From NCBI GenBank assembly GCA_949288415.1, contig CASEKE010000051.1, positions 49,908 through 113,907 on the forward strand: a stretch of 64,000 nucleotides of DNA. The letters run 5' to 3'. A program made the translations under genes and the position numbers. Below, piece by piece: positions 1 to 8,611 of the stretch. Under the pieces are notes generated by a model. The model was given only the letters and a program-made list of their open reading frames with translations, was not told the origin of the DNA and did not search any database. How positions within the stretch are numbered: position 1 is the first letter of the stretch; every line of letters begins with the position of its first letter. Source of the stretch: an uncultured Spirochaetales bacterium (GTDB taxonomy: Bacteria > Spirochaetota > Spirochaetia > Sphaerochaetales > Sphaerochaetaceae).

Positions 1-241
1 CAAGCGAGATGCGCAGCTGCATGCCGAGCCCCTCCGCAAGCTTCTTCGCCGTCTGGAGGTTGATGTTGACCTTCGCCTTCTCTATATTGCTTATATCCGC
101 CTGGGTCACGTGAGTCAGCTCTGCCAGCTCCTTCTGGGTCATCCGCCTTCTTCTCCTGGTCTCCCAGACAAGATCCCCGATCATCTTCGGAGTATATAGT
201 TCCGTAGTGACCCCATCAATCGTCTTTTCGAGTTTTGCCAT
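1..241 (-). CDS. XRE-family helix-turn-helix regulator, C-terminus cut by window edge
   Basis: About 80 residues are visible, from an ATG at 241 to the window edge. The protein begins MAKLEKTIDG and carries a Cro/C1-type helix-turn-helix: RRRRMTQKELAEL followed by the recognition-helix region THVTQADISNIEKAK. A Shine-Dalgarno-like AAGGTGG precedes the ATG and a good promoter lies just upstream. The fold resembles HigA-type antitoxins as well as solo repressors. No toxin gene lies upstream, where HigB usually sits, but a partner beyond the edge cannot be excluded. Role: DNA-binding regulator, target unknown. Confidence 0.8.
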   Translation of the reverse strand, partial: MAKLEKTIDGVTTELYTPKMIGDLVWETRRRRRMTQKELAELTHVTQADISNIEKAKVNINLQTAKKLAEGLGMQLRISL

Positions 242-270
242 ATCGATCCACCTTGATTTCCTTAGTTTCC

Positions 271-299
271 ATAATATGGCTGCATGAAAATGACGTCAA
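271..299 (-). promoter_or_regulatory. Promoter of the XRE regulator gene
   Basis: On the minus strand TTGACG (294-299) is followed after 17 nt by TATTAT (271-276). The spacing is ideal and both hexamers are near consensus. The predicted transcript has a ~25 nt leader with an SD site. Confidence 0.7.
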
Positions 300-341
300 C
301 ATCCGCAGGATGACAAAAAGACAATTGCCCTGACAAAAGTC

Positions 342-1193
342 CTATTTCGCCTTGATTCTGCGTTCGGCGGCTGCAAGCGCAAGCAGCTCGTCGAAGCTCA
401 GCGCCTCGGCCCTGGACGTACCGTCGATACCCGAATACTCAAGTACGCGTGAAACCTCATCCTTCCCGAGACGTGACGCAAGATTGTTCCTGACGGTCTT
501 TCTGCGCTGGGCGAAAAGAACCCTGACAAGCGAAAGAAATTCGCTTCTCTCCTGGCCGGAAAGCGGACTATCGATCTTTCTCTGCATCACGACGACAGCC
601 GAATCCACGTTCGGTTCCGGGTAGAAGTTCCTCCTGCCTATCTGAAAGGCGCAGCGATTTACGTAATCGAGCTGGGTGAGGACCGAAAAAGACGAGTAGT
701 CCTTCTCGCCAGGTCGGCTGGTCATCCTGTCGACGACTTCCTTCTGCAAGGTGAATACCATGCGCTCGGGCAGCCTGCCCTTCTCTATTATCGATGCGAT
801 GATCTGCGACCCGACATTGTACGGAAGATTTCCGCATATGATATCGGGCACATCCTCTCTCGGAGGAATGGTTCTGAGAGCATCCCCCTCTACAAGGGAA
901 AAGTTCTTCTCGTCTCCGAAAGCCTCGCCTGAAAGGATCTCCGCAAAACCGTGGTCTATCTCAAAACAGGTCAGCATGGCCTCTCTCGCAAGCATCAGGC
1001 TCGTGATAGCACCGAGCCCCGGTCCGATCTCCCAGACCGCTCTGCCCGCGAGGAGGCCCATCTCTCCGACGATTCTCTCTCTGACGGATCTTGAAAGCAG
1101 GAAGTTCTGTCCGAACTTTTTGCTCATTGCAAGCGAACCGCCGTCGAGCTTGGCCTTTATTTCAGATATGCTTTCGTAATTCAGGTCCCACAC
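342..1193 (-). CDS. ksgA: 16S rRNA adenine dimethyltransferase KsgA/RsmA
   Basis: KsgA dimethylates two adjacent adenines in the 3'-terminal hairpin of 16S rRNA during 30S maturation, using SAM. The family hallmark KKFGQNFLLS is near the N-terminus, followed by WEIGPGLGAITSLML (SAM motif I), CFEID, and the catalytic GNLPYNVGSQII, with FAQRRKTVRNNL near the C-terminus. An open frame continues far upstream, but homologues need only ~20 residues before KKFGQNF, so I choose the GTG at 1193 (283 aa), which overlaps the end of comEC by 13 nt. An ATG at 1127 is the alternative. It is probably co-transcribed with comEC. Confidence 0.93.
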   Translation of the reverse strand: MWDLNYESISEIKAKLDGGSLAMSKKFGQNFLLSRSVRERIVGEMGLLAGRAVWEIGPGLGAITSLMLAREAMLTCFEIDHGFAEILSGEAFGDEKNFSLVEGDALRTIPPREDVPDIICGNLPYNVGSQIIASIIEKGRLPERMVFTLQKEVVDRMTSRPGEKDYSSFSVLTQLDYVNRCAFQIGRRNFYPEPNVDSAVVVMQRKIDSPLSGQERSEFLSLVRVLFAQRRKTVRNNLASRLGKDEVSRVLEYSGIDGTSRAEALSFDELLALAAAERRIKAK

Positions 1194-2482
1194 AGGTGTG
1201 ATGATATAGCATTTTCGATCTTTTTTGAAGTCGCAAGACGGCATGTTGCAATCACGAACAGCAGGACGGCATAGCTTTCCGCAAACCCTAGGGGAATATC
1301 CTCGATGTCTGCAGAGAGTACAAGATGGATAAGGAAATATAGGATTTCCAGAACAGTTCCGGGAAGAGGAAGAAAGAGAAAAATAGTCAGATATCCGAGG
1401 AAAATCCGCACGAGAAACGACATGGCAGGCGAAAAGGCGAAGGCCAGAAGACTGTAGGAGCCGAATGTGACGAAGGAGTACGGCATAGTCGCCGCAAGAC
1501 AGGAAGCGGTAATCGCGACGGACCGGACCGGACGGCATCCTCCGTGGGTGCGAATCGCCGAGTGCATGGCTGCAATGGAAAGATAGCTGAGGACGCTTCC
1601 TGCCGAGAACAGCGAGCATGGACTGAGAACGGCATGCAGGGCGAACGTACAGGAAAGATTCAGCTCCCATCCAGAGGACGGGAACAGCGATCTCAAGGCG
1701 CGGGAGATGAACGCCCTGAGAAGCGACGGTCCGAAAGCGGAGAGGAACGAGAACATGAACAGAGGAACGATGAGCAGCATGTTCTTTCTTTTCCGATCCC
1801 TGACGAAGAACAGCATGCTCCCCGCGGCCGAAGCCACTATCTCCAGATGCATTCCGGAAAGCGCAAGGACATGGCTGACACCCTTCTTTCTCGCCATGTC
1901 GGAAATGGCAAACGCTCCATCGTATCCATATGCCATCAGCAGTCGCAGCGCAAGCTCCGAAGTTCCGTCCGACAGGGACGACAACCTTCCAGCTACAAGT
2001 GCGCACAGGTTCTTTCTCAGACTTCTGAATACCGAAGGGGATGACAGAAATACTCTGTCTGCCACAAAAAGACCATCATCGACAATGCGCCCGTAAAGCA
2101 AAGCCTCATCCCAGGCATAAAGTTCCGTAGAGGGCGAAATGACATGGATGCTTCCTTTTGCCGATGCGAGACGTCCCTGCCCATCCTCCACCCAGAGCGC
2201 GGCTACGGGAAAGCTTGACGAACGCGAGGGAAGGAACGAGGGATCCCGAAGGACCCTGCAGCCAAGGACGCTTACATCCGCTTCGCATATCGATACGGAG
2301 AAAGTCGAGACTTCGAGAGCGTACGAAGCGGAAACGACGACAATCAGCAAGGAAATCGACGCAAGAAAAGCCCTATCGGAAAAAAGAGTCGTCAAAAGCA
2401 GTACAGCGACCACGCAGACACCAAGTCCGGGAGCGATCGAGACCGGGAAAAAGACAGCCGAGTATATGACGACGATGAACAA
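1181..2482 (-). CDS. comEC: ComEC/Rec2-family competence membrane protein, short form
   Basis: This polytopic membrane protein belongs to the ComEC/Rec2 DNA-translocation channel family. The diagnostic competence-domain motif VSHVLALSGMHLEIV is present near residue 200, preceded by an extracytoplasmic DUF4131-like region and followed by many hydrophobic segments. At 433 aa it lacks the C-terminal metallo-beta-lactamase domain of full-length ComEC proteins. The start is uncertain: the TTG at 2482 is used because a stop lies not far upstream. It overlaps ksgA at its 3' end. Whether the organism is naturally competent is unknown. Confidence 0.85.
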   Translation of the reverse strand: MFIVVIYSAVFFPVSIAPGLGVCVVAVLLLTTLFSDRAFLASISLLIVVVSASYALEVSTFSVSICEADVSVLGCRVLRDPSFLPSRSSSFPVAALWVEDGQGRLASAKGSIHVISPSTELYAWDEALLYGRIVDDGLFVADRVFLSSPSVFRSLRKNLCALVAGRLSSLSDGTSELALRLLMAYGYDGAFAISDMARKKGVSHVLALSGMHLEIVASAAGSMLFFVRDRKRKNMLLIVPLFMFSFLSAFGPSLLRAFISRALRSLFPSSGWELNLSCTFALHAVLSPCSLFSAGSVLSYLSIAAMHSAIRTHGGCRPVRSVAITASCLAATMPYSFVTFGSYSLLAFAFSPAMSFLVRIFLGYLTIFLFLPLPGTVLEILYFLIHLVLSADIEDIPLGFAESYAVLLFVIATCRLATSKKIENAISSHLCGT

Positions 2483-2530
2483 TATCGGAAACAGAAAGGC
2501 CTCCCCTTTCTGTTCCAGTCCTCGACGATG

Positions 2531-3346
2531 CTATTTCGTCCGGAAAACAGACATTGCAAGTGCAAGCAGATAGATGTCGTAGGCACCAGTGGAGTAAGCA
2601 TGGACTATCCGGGCCTTGAGCTTCGGTCCGCGCTCCTTCTTCTCCATTATATCCTTCAGCGTTTTAAGAAGACTCTTCTCCTCGCGGGACAAGAAACCGT
2701 GGAACACCACTTTGAACGACCCGAAAAGCTCTGCATCATCGGCAGCGATGTCCATGGCGGGAATGTCGTCAATGCTTATCTTTTTGGCAATGTCGAGCAC
2801 ATCAGAGCACGAAAACTCCTCGTATCGTCTCTCGATGTCTTCGACAAGTGCGGAATATGAGACATCAGTCTCCTCTATGGCCTTGTAGAGCATATCGCGG
2901 CTCACCAAAGCGAGCTCGGTCTTCTCGTCATGCCTCTTCTCCCAGATCCAGTACAGCGTGGACAAGGCGAATGCGATCACAAGCTCGTCGATGACAGGAA
3001 GGGGATCGCGCACGGCAAGAGAAAACACGAAATACGATATGACGAAAATGACCGCCGACACCAGAAGACGAAGTATGTACCTCTTCTCCTGTATCCATCG
3101 GCTGACTGCCATGCGAGCTTCGCTCTTGAGCTGGATCGTCAGCTTCTGTTCCTCGTCCCAGTCCAGAAGACCCGAGGAATAAATCTCCAGCTTCCTGTTG
3201 TCGAGGCTTCCGGAATCCAGGGAAATCGTCGGTATGGACGACACTGCAAGACCCGCATCTCGGAGCCTAAGATAGAAACACTTCACAAGAAAACTATAGC
3301 CAATTGCCTCGAAAAAAGAAAGACGGGCGACGGGAAAGCGGCCCAT
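2531..3346 (-). CDS. Hypothetical membrane protein with two central transmembrane segments
   Basis: I do not recognise this protein. It has ~90 soluble residues, a pair of hydrophobic helices around residues 92-130 (YILRLLVSAVIFVISYFVF, then VIAFALSTLYWIW), and a charged C-terminal half rich in Asp/Glu/Lys. The listed ATG at 3346 sits in the loop of a perfect 11-bp hairpin. A GTG at 3286, preceded by TATAGT at -10 distance, may be the true start. It lies between pgm and comEC on the same strand. Confidence 0.6.
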   Translation of the reverse strand: MGRFPVARLSFFEAIGYSFLVKCFYLRLRDAGLAVSSIPTISLDSGSLDNRKLEIYSSGLLDWDEEQKLTIQLKSEARMAVSRWIQEKRYILRLLVSAVIFVISYFVFSLAVRDPLPVIDELVIAFALSTLYWIWEKRHDEKTELALVSRDMLYKAIEETDVSYSALVEDIERRYEEFSCSDVLDIAKKISIDDIPAMDIAADDAELFGSFKVVFHGFLSREEKSLLKTLKDIMEKKERGPKLKARIVHAYSTGAYDIYLLALAMSVFRTK

Positions 3347-3358
3347 TCCGCTTTCCCG
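3331..3358 (-). other. Perfect 11-bp hairpin after the phosphoglucomutase gene
   Basis: Inverted arms CGGGAAAGCGG and CCGCTTTCCCG flank a 6-nt loop. It lies just 3' of the phosphoglucomutase stop and could be a transcript-end structure. The following T-rich stretch starts ~10 nt later, so it is not a clean intrinsic terminator. Confidence 0.5.
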
Positions 3359-3377
3359 CTATGCCGCGACGAAAGGC

Positions 3378-5096
3378 TCAAAGAGCGTCTTTGAAATCCT
3401 TCACGATTTCGGGAACACGTTCCTCGAGGGCCTTCCGTCCATCCTTTCCTTCTGTGAGGAACACGTAATACTTGATCTTCGGTTCGGTTCCGGAAGGACG
3501 GACCACAAGTTTCTCCCCCGTAGAGAAGCGTATGACGATGACATCGGCCTTCGGGAATCCGGTATTCTCACCCAGAAGGTCCTCGACGCTGTCGATGGTC
3601 CTTCCGACGAGAACGTCGCCTGCCTTGAGCGACCTGAAATGCTTCATGATTGCAGCCATTTGCTCCTTACCGGCAGCCCCTTCGTAATCACGGCTGAACA
3701 CGACTTCAGTGCTGTAGCCATATGCAGCATAGATCGCATCGAGTCTCTGCTGGAGGGATATTCCCTGCTTCGCGTAGTAGCACATCATCTCGACCGCAGC
3801 AACGGCACTGGAGACCGCATCCTTGTCCCGTACGTCGTTGACTGTGAGGAAGCCATAGCTCTCCTCGCATCCGAACAGGAACTTGCGCCCGCACCCTGGG
3901 TCGTCGTCGATCGCCTGCATCTGGGCAGCTATGTACTTGAATCCGGTAAGCACGTCGCGACACATTCCGCCGTTCTTTTCGGCAATCTTCTTCACCAGGT
4001 CCGTGGTGACCAGGCTCTTCACCACGAGAGGTTTTGCAGAGGAATCCGCATTCATCTCCTTGTAAGTCACGAGGAGATAGTCCGCGAGCAGCGTCGCAAT
4101 CTGGTTTCCCGTCAGCAGAAGATAGTCGGTTTTCTCGCTGTTGCGCGGAATGGCGATGCCGAGACGATCCGCATCTGGATCGGTTCCGAGTACGATATCC
4201 GCCTTGACCGACTTTGCAAGCTCGATAACCTTCGTCATGGCCTCATGGCTTTCGGGATTCGGAAGCTTGACCGTCGGGAACGAACCATCCGGTTCCTCTT
4301 GCTCCTTCACTACATGGACGTTTATTCCGAGCTCCTTGAGCATCGTTCTGACAGGTACGTTTCCCGTTCCGTGCAGCGGTGTATATGCAACCGTCACAGG
4401 AGCGTTTTTGACGAGATCGGGACGGCGAAGGGACGAAATGACCATGCGGTAGTATGCTTTATCGACCTCCTCCGGTACGCCCGAAAGGATACCGCTGGCC
4501 CTTGCCTCCTCCTCGCCGATGTCCTTGATGTCCTTCGCCTCGACCCTGTTCGCAAGCTTGGCTATCTCTATGTCGTGCGGCGGCGTGACCTGTCCGCCGT
4601 CCGACCAATACACCTTGTATCCGTTGTACTTGGACGGATTATGGCTTGCAGTGACTACTATTCCCGCAGTCGTGCGGAGATATCTGAGACAGAATGAGAG
4701 CATCGGTACCGGGTGAAGAGTATCGTAGAGATAGACTCTCACGCCGTTGGCTGCAAGAACGAGCGCCGCGGAAAGGGCGAAATCCTTCGAGAAATGCCTG
4801 CTATCATATGCGATTGCGCACGATGCGCCCTCGATCGACGACAGATAGTCCGCAAGACCCTGCGTGACCTTTCTGACCATGTAAGTATTTATCCTGTTCG
4901 TGCCTCCTCCGATCACGCCGCGCATTCCCGCGGTCCCGAAAGCAAGAGACGTGTAGAAACGGTCGTATAGCCCCTCCCAATCCTGCATCTCTATGGCCTG
5001 CTCGACTTCGCTTCTGAATACCTCGTTCTTCTCGCTCGAGATATAGAGACGTGCCTTGTCCAGTACCTCGTTCTTCATTTTCTCGGTGATTTCCAT
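3378..5096 (-). CDS. Alpha-phosphoglucomutase/phosphomannomutase (alpha-D-phosphohexomutase)
   Basis: The enzyme interconverts hexose-1-phosphate and hexose-6-phosphate in the cytoplasm, feeding polysaccharide precursors or glycogen into glycolysis. Four family signatures are in order: the phosphoserine loop TASHNPSKYNGYKVYW, the metal-binding loop GTDPDADRLGIA, the sugar-binding loop GCEESYGF, and the phosphate-binding VRPSGTEPKIKYY. At 572 aa it is the PgcA/PGM2-like size class. The ATG at 5096 is chosen because GGGAGG lies 11 nt upstream; an upstream in-frame TTG (5135) lacks such a site. Confidence 0.93.
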   Translation of the reverse strand: MEITEKMKNEVLDKARLYISSEKNEVFRSEVEQAIEMQDWEGLYDRFYTSLAFGTAGMRGVIGGGTNRINTYMVRKVTQGLADYLSSIEGASCAIAYDSRHFSKDFALSAALVLAANGVRVYLYDTLHPVPMLSFCLRYLRTTAGIVVTASHNPSKYNGYKVYWSDGGQVTPPHDIEIAKLANRVEAKDIKDIGEEEARASGILSGVPEEVDKAYYRMVISSLRRPDLVKNAPVTVAYTPLHGTGNVPVRTMLKELGINVHVVKEQEEPDGSFPTVKLPNPESHEAMTKVIELAKSVKADIVLGTDPDADRLGIAIPRNSEKTDYLLLTGNQIATLLADYLLVTYKEMNADSSAKPLVVKSLVTTDLVKKIAEKNGGMCRDVLTGFKYIAAQMQAIDDDPGCGRKFLFGCEESYGFLTVNDVRDKDAVSSAVAAVEMMCYYAKQGISLQQRLDAIYAAYGYSTEVVFSRDYEGAAGKEQMAAIMKHFRSLKAGDVLVGRTIDSVEDLLGENTGFPKADVIVIRFSTGEKLVVRPSGTEPKIKYYVFLTEGKDGRKALEERVPEIVKDFKDAL

Positions 5097-5169
5097 ACGA
5101 TTTTGAACCTCCCAACGATTTTCGGTCTCTGCCAACCTTCTTTTCTATTTATTTTCCCATAGTTTTGGC

Positions 5170-5204
5170 GGAAAATAAAGCCTTCGCGGGCTCAAATGAG
5201 CCCG
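5170..5204 (-). terminator. Possible terminator overlapping the end of the gph-like gene
   Basis: Arms CGGGCTC (5187-5193) and GAGCCCG (5198-5204) form a 7-bp stem with a 4-nt loop, followed on the minus strand by a short T-rich tail (GGCTTTATTTTCC). The stem includes the stop codon of the HAD gene. Confidence 0.5.
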
Positions 5205-5866
5205 GAAAGCGCCTTTTGAAGTTCAAGAGGAGACGACACCATCATACCTTCGACCACACGGGACAGATCGGAAGCATCCCGGAAGCCATACGTGACGATG
5301 ATCGAACGGGCGAAAGCCGCCTCGGCTGTCCGATAGTCCACCTCGCTGTCGCCTACAAAGAGCGTATGTGCCGCATCTACGCCGATGTCGGCCATCACCG
5401 CAGTGCTGAGCTCGGTGGAAGGCTTGAGCGGCGATGAGGGACGCTTTCCCCTCACGACCGAAAAAGGAAAGTCGGGAAAGAAACGTTCGGCAAGAAGGAC
5501 CACAAGATCATCGTCCTTGTTGGAAAGAATGGAAACCTTGACTCCGGACGATGCAAGGAATCCGAGAAGATTGTCGATGCCGTCGTATTTGCAGGTATAC
5601 GTCGCAGGATGGCGGCGGTAGGTCTCTATCATCAGGCGATACATCAGCTCCTGGTCCTCCTCCGATATCGGGCATCGGCTCTTCTCCGCGATCGCCCGTG
5701 CGAGCGTCAGCCGCAAGCCCGAGCCGACATAGCGTCTTGTCTCATTTCTTGAGGCCTTTTCGATGTCATAACAGGAAAGCGCGTAGTTCAATGCGTATCT
5801 TATATCTTCGATCGTATCCAGAAGCGTACCGTCGAGATCGAATATGACACTTTTTATCTTTTCCAT
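5192..5866 (-). CDS. HAD-family phosphatase, phosphoglycolate phosphatase-like
   Basis: This is a soluble HAD hydrolase of ~224 aa. Motif I is VIFDLDGTLLDT at the N-terminus, motif II is near SILSNKDD, and motif III-IV is LFVGDSEVDYRTA, with a helical type-C1 cap between I and II. Members such as Gph remove phosphate from 2-phosphoglycolate, but substrate cannot be read from sequence. The ATG at 5866 gives the canonical MEKIKSVIFDLD start. A TATCAT -10 box ends 7 nt before it and there is no SD, so the mRNA is predicted to be leaderless; an ATG at 5875 lies inside that -10 box. Confidence 0.85.
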   Translation of the reverse strand: MEKIKSVIFDLDGTLLDTIEDIRYALNYALSCYDIEKASRNETRRYVGSGLRLTLARAIAEKSRCPISEEDQELMYRLMIETYRRHPATYTCKYDGIDNLLGFLASSGVKVSILSNKDDDLVVLLAERFFPDFPFSVVRGKRPSSPLKPSTELSTAVMADIGVDAAHTLFVGDSEVDYRTAEAAFARSIIVTYGFRDASDLSRVVEGMMVSSPLELQKALSGLI

Positions 5867-5987
5867 AGTCGACATGATACAACCATGAGGGACAAATGAG
5901 AACTTCCCCATCGAAAAAACGACGCAGGAACATGTACGCCGCATCAGGCGGCGTCGTCGCTTTCCTCACTGTGTCTTTCTGCCAAGA

Positions 5988-6017
5988 TTGACAGAACAGG
6001 CTAGATGAAACTATCCT
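5988..6017 (+). promoter_or_regulatory. Promoter of rlmI, leaderless geometry
   Basis: TTGACA (5988-5993), 18-nt spacer, TATCCT (6012-6017). Only 7 nt separate the -10 box from the rlmI ATG at 6025, so transcription should begin at or within 1 nt of the start codon. Confidence 0.7.
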
Positions 6018-6024
6018 GAACGGG

Positions 6025-7260
6025 ATGTACAGGATAACTATTGCAGAAGGCAAGGAGAAGCAGCTTCTCCGCCATCATCCGTGGGTTTTCACGGGAGCGA
6101 TCACGAAGACCGAGCCGAAGTTCGAGAAAGCGGACTTCGCCGAGGTATATACAAGCGACGGGACCTTCATTGCGAGGGGCTACTACGACGAGAAGAGCCA
6201 TATCGTTCTCCACCTTCTCACATGGTCGTTCGTGGAGAAACCGGGAGAGGAGTGGATCAGGGCAAAAATACGCGATGCAGTGGAGAGACGCAAGGCGTTC
6301 CTGACGACCGAATCCACTACAAACGCTTTCAGGATAATCCACGGAGAAGCGGACTTCCTGCCAGGTCTTGCGGCCGACGTATACGGCTCGATGATCCGCA
6401 TCGTCGTCTCATCCCGCTTTGCCAACGCATTCATGACCGTCATCGTGGACGAGCTGTGGAAGATGCTCACCCCGGCACTTATCAGCGTCGCAGCAGATCC
6501 CAACTACGCTTCTGCGGAAGGTATCGGGGAGCGGACTCGGTTCTTCGTCGAAGGGAAAGAGAGAAAGGAAAGTGATATCGAGGACCGCGAGACGAGGATT
6601 CTGGAGAACGGCATATACTACGTCGTCAGTCCGAAAAAAGGACAGAAATCCGGTTTCTACTGCGATCAGAGGGACAACCGGGTGATCATCGAAAAATATG
6701 CCAAGGACAGAACGTGTCTGGACGTATGCTCCTATACGGGGGCCTTCTCGCTGCATCTTCTCAAGGCAGGCGCGAAATACGTGAAGTCCATCGACGCATC
6801 AGAAACCGTGCTTCGGCATCTTCTGTACCAGTGTCACATAAACGAGGACAAGGGAACCATCCCGCCGGCCAGCAGGGAAAGGCTTGAAATCGAATCAGGC
6901 GACTGCTTCGAGCTGCTCAGGAAGCAGGAGGACGGAAAATATGACCTCATGGTCCTCGATCCACCCAAACTTGCAAAGACGAAAGGCCAGAAGGAAAACG
7001 CGATGAAGGCCTACAAGGACCTCAACAGGGTCGCCATGTCAAAGATACGCAACAACGGGATAATAGCGACATTCTCGTGTTCCGGCGCACTGTCCCGCGA
7101 GGATTTCCGGACGGTCCTTTCGTGGAGCGCAAAGGATGCAGGCGTCGAAGTGCAGATACTGGAGACGCTGAGTGCGGGATGCGACCATCCTATCAGGCTC
7201 TCGTTCCCCGAGAGCGAATATCTGAAGGGATACGTGCTGAGAGTGATCAAGGAGAAATGA
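6025..7260 (+). CDS. rlmI: Class I SAM-dependent rRNA methyltransferase, RlmI/RlmL-like (PUA domain)
   Basis: The family methylates C5 of a cytosine in 23S rRNA (C1962 in E. coli numbering). The N-terminal ~80 residues form a PUA-like domain (LLRHHPWVFTGAI). The methyltransferase core starts with GFYCDQRDNR, followed by CLDVCSYTGAFSLHLLKAGA (motif I), and the catalytic-loop region MVLDPPKLAKTK and ATFSCSGALS, where the nucleophilic cysteine of m5C enzymes sits. Length 411 aa is typical. The ATG follows a consensus-like promoter so closely that the mRNA is predicted to be leaderless. Confidence 0.9.
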   Translation: MYRITIAEGKEKQLLRHHPWVFTGAITKTEPKFEKADFAEVYTSDGTFIARGYYDEKSHIVLHLLTWSFVEKPGEEWIRAKIRDAVERRKAFLTTESTTNAFRIIHGEADFLPGLAADVYGSMIRIVVSSRFANAFMTVIVDELWKMLTPALISVAADPNYASAEGIGERTRFFVEGKERKESDIEDRETRILENGIYYVVSPKKGQKSGFYCDQRDNRVIIEKYAKDRTCLDVCSYTGAFSLHLLKAGAKYVKSIDASETVLRHLLYQCHINEDKGTIPPASRERLEIESGDCFELLRKQEDGKYDLMVLDPPKLAKTKGQKENAMKAYKDLNRVAMSKIRNNGIIATFSCSGALSREDFRTVLSWSAKDAGVEVQILETLSAGCDHPIRLSFPESEYLKGYVLRVIKEK

Positions 7261-7313
7261 CCGACGAGAGGAGGAACCGAACCACCGTCCGGACCGCAAG
7301 GCCTTCGCCACGG

Positions 7314-8333
7314 TCAGTTCCCCTCTTTCTCTTCCTTCAGGGCCTGACGCTTCCTGGAAAGGTATTTTCTTTCGCTGGGACTCCTGTCGACCTTGCTCTT
7401 GTTCGCCTTCAGCAGCATCTTGTTTTTCCGATCGGAAATGAAGAAAGTCCCTATCGCGGCGACAAGAGCGCAGGCGCCCACCAGGAACAGCCAGGCAAAC
7501 GGACTGTCCGTTCCGGGTATGTGGACGTTCATGCCGAAGAATCCTGTGATGAACGTCGGGAACATGAGCGAGAGCGATATCATCGTAAGACGCTTCATTA
7601 TAATGTTCATGTTGTTTCCGATTACGGAAGCGAAAGCATCCATCGTCCCCGTGAGGATGTCCGAATAGATGTTGGCCATCTGGATCGCCTGACGATTGTC
7701 GGTTATCGCATCTTCGAGGAACTCCACCTCCTCGTCGCTGTTGAGATGGAAGTATGGCGTCTTCTGGAGCTTCTCCAGGAGCATCTCGTTCCCCGTAAGG
7801 GATGTGGTGAAGTAGACGAGCGACTTCTGGATCTGCAGCAGCTGTATGAGCTCGTAGTTCATGATCGACTTGTGGAGCTGTTCCTCCACCAGGTCCTTCT
7901 GACGGTTGATGTACTTGAGAAGCCTGATGTACACGAGGGCACTCCGCCCGAGTATGGATATGACGAGACCTTCCTTGGTGTCCACCGGGCAGGAGCGGAC
8001 GCGACGCCTTGCAAGATCGTCTATGACGACGCTGTCCTCCTTGCATATGGTAATTACCTTGTCCGGATATACCACTATTCCAAGCGGTATGCAGGTCCTC
8101 ACGAGGGGATTGTCCTCGTCCTCCTCGTCGGATGGAAGACGGCATATTATGACAGTATAGTCGTCTTCCTTCTCTATTCTGGCCTGTTCGTCCGAGTCCA
8201 TGATATCGGCGAGAATCTCGCTTTCGAGCATGTATTCGTCGGTGAGGGTCGATATGTCATCCCTGTCGATGTTTCTCGCATCGATCCAGGTATAGTTCTG
8301 GTTTGCTGTGATATCTGTTCTTTTTACAATCAT
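7314..8333 (-). CDS. corA: CorA-family magnesium/divalent cation transporter
   Basis: CorA channels are homopentamers in the inner membrane that import Mg2+ (and Co2+/Ni2+). The protein has a large N-terminal cytoplasmic domain, a long stalk helix, and two C-terminal transmembrane helices. The signature GMN is present (FFGMNVHIPG) at the end of TM1 (LMFPTFITGFF), followed by TM2 (WLFLVGACALVAAIGTFF) and a basic tail. The 339 aa length is normal. The ATG lies 4 nt after a perfect 10-bp hairpin that buries its SD sequence, suggesting translational control. Confidence 0.95.
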   Translation of the reverse strand: MIVKRTDITANQNYTWIDARNIDRDDISTLTDEYMLESEILADIMDSDEQARIEKEDDYTVIICRLPSDEEDEDNPLVRTCIPLGIVVYPDKVITICKEDSVVIDDLARRRVRSCPVDTKEGLVISILGRSALVYIRLLKYINRQKDLVEEQLHKSIMNYELIQLLQIQKSLVYFTTSLTGNEMLLEKLQKTPYFHLNSDEEVEFLEDAITDNRQAIQMANIYSDILTGTMDAFASVIGNNMNIIMKRLTMISLSLMFPTFITGFFGMNVHIPGTDSPFAWLFLVGACALVAAIGTFFISDRKNKMLLKANKSKVDRSPSERKYLSRKRQALKEEKEGN

Positions 8334-8337
8334 TCTA

Positions 8338-8360
8338 TGTGTCCTTCTCCGAAGGACACA
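8338..8360 (-). promoter_or_regulatory. SD-sequestering hairpin immediately upstream of corA
   Basis: On the minus strand TGTGTCCTTC-GGA-GAAGGACACA forms a perfect 10-bp stem with a 3-nt loop, ending 4 nt before the corA ATG. The likely SD (AAGGA) lies in the 3' arm and would be inaccessible when the hairpin is closed. Confidence 0.6.
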
Positions 8361-8361
8361 C

Positions 8362-8459
8362 TCTCATCGAAGCTGCCTTCGGGACTCTGTCGAAAACCTG
8401 TACGATGGTAATGGGTTACCTGCACTGTCGTCCATCCAAGTCAGCTCCTGTCAATGAGA
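8362..8459 (-). other. Possible structured 5' leader of corA
   Basis: The 278-nt gap between the divergent corA and the next gene holds no clear gene. On the corA strand, TCTCAT (8454-8459) can pair with ATGAGA (8362-8367), inside that GAGCTG with CAGCTT, and inside that GGTAA-CCCA-TTACC forms a small hairpin; GGTC-TTCG-GACC lies just upstream. It does not match the M-box or other magnesium riboswitch consensus I know. Folding was not computed. Confidence 0.25.
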
Positions 8460-8611
8460 TACATGGTCCGAAGACCCAATTCAGATTACCACAAACTCCG
8501 TACAAGGGAAAGTGGGCAGACAACTGCGAATAAGCCGAATTTTCACTTTATACGGTGTACTTTTTAAGGCCAAAGGGTTAAGGTTAGAGCATACGGAGGA
8601 AAGAGACGATT

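Noticed and set aside
1..241. HigBA-type toxin-antitoxin pair
   Set aside because: Only the HTH protein is present; ksgA lies where a HigB toxin would be expected. A partner past the edge was not visible.
1194..2006. Long open frame extending ksgA upstream to 554 aa
   Set aside because: It lies inside comEC on the same strand; KsgA homologues start ~20 residues before KKFGQNF.
8361..8611. M-box magnesium riboswitch upstream of corA
   Set aside because: The conserved M-box core I know is not recognisable; only generic complementary segments are seen.
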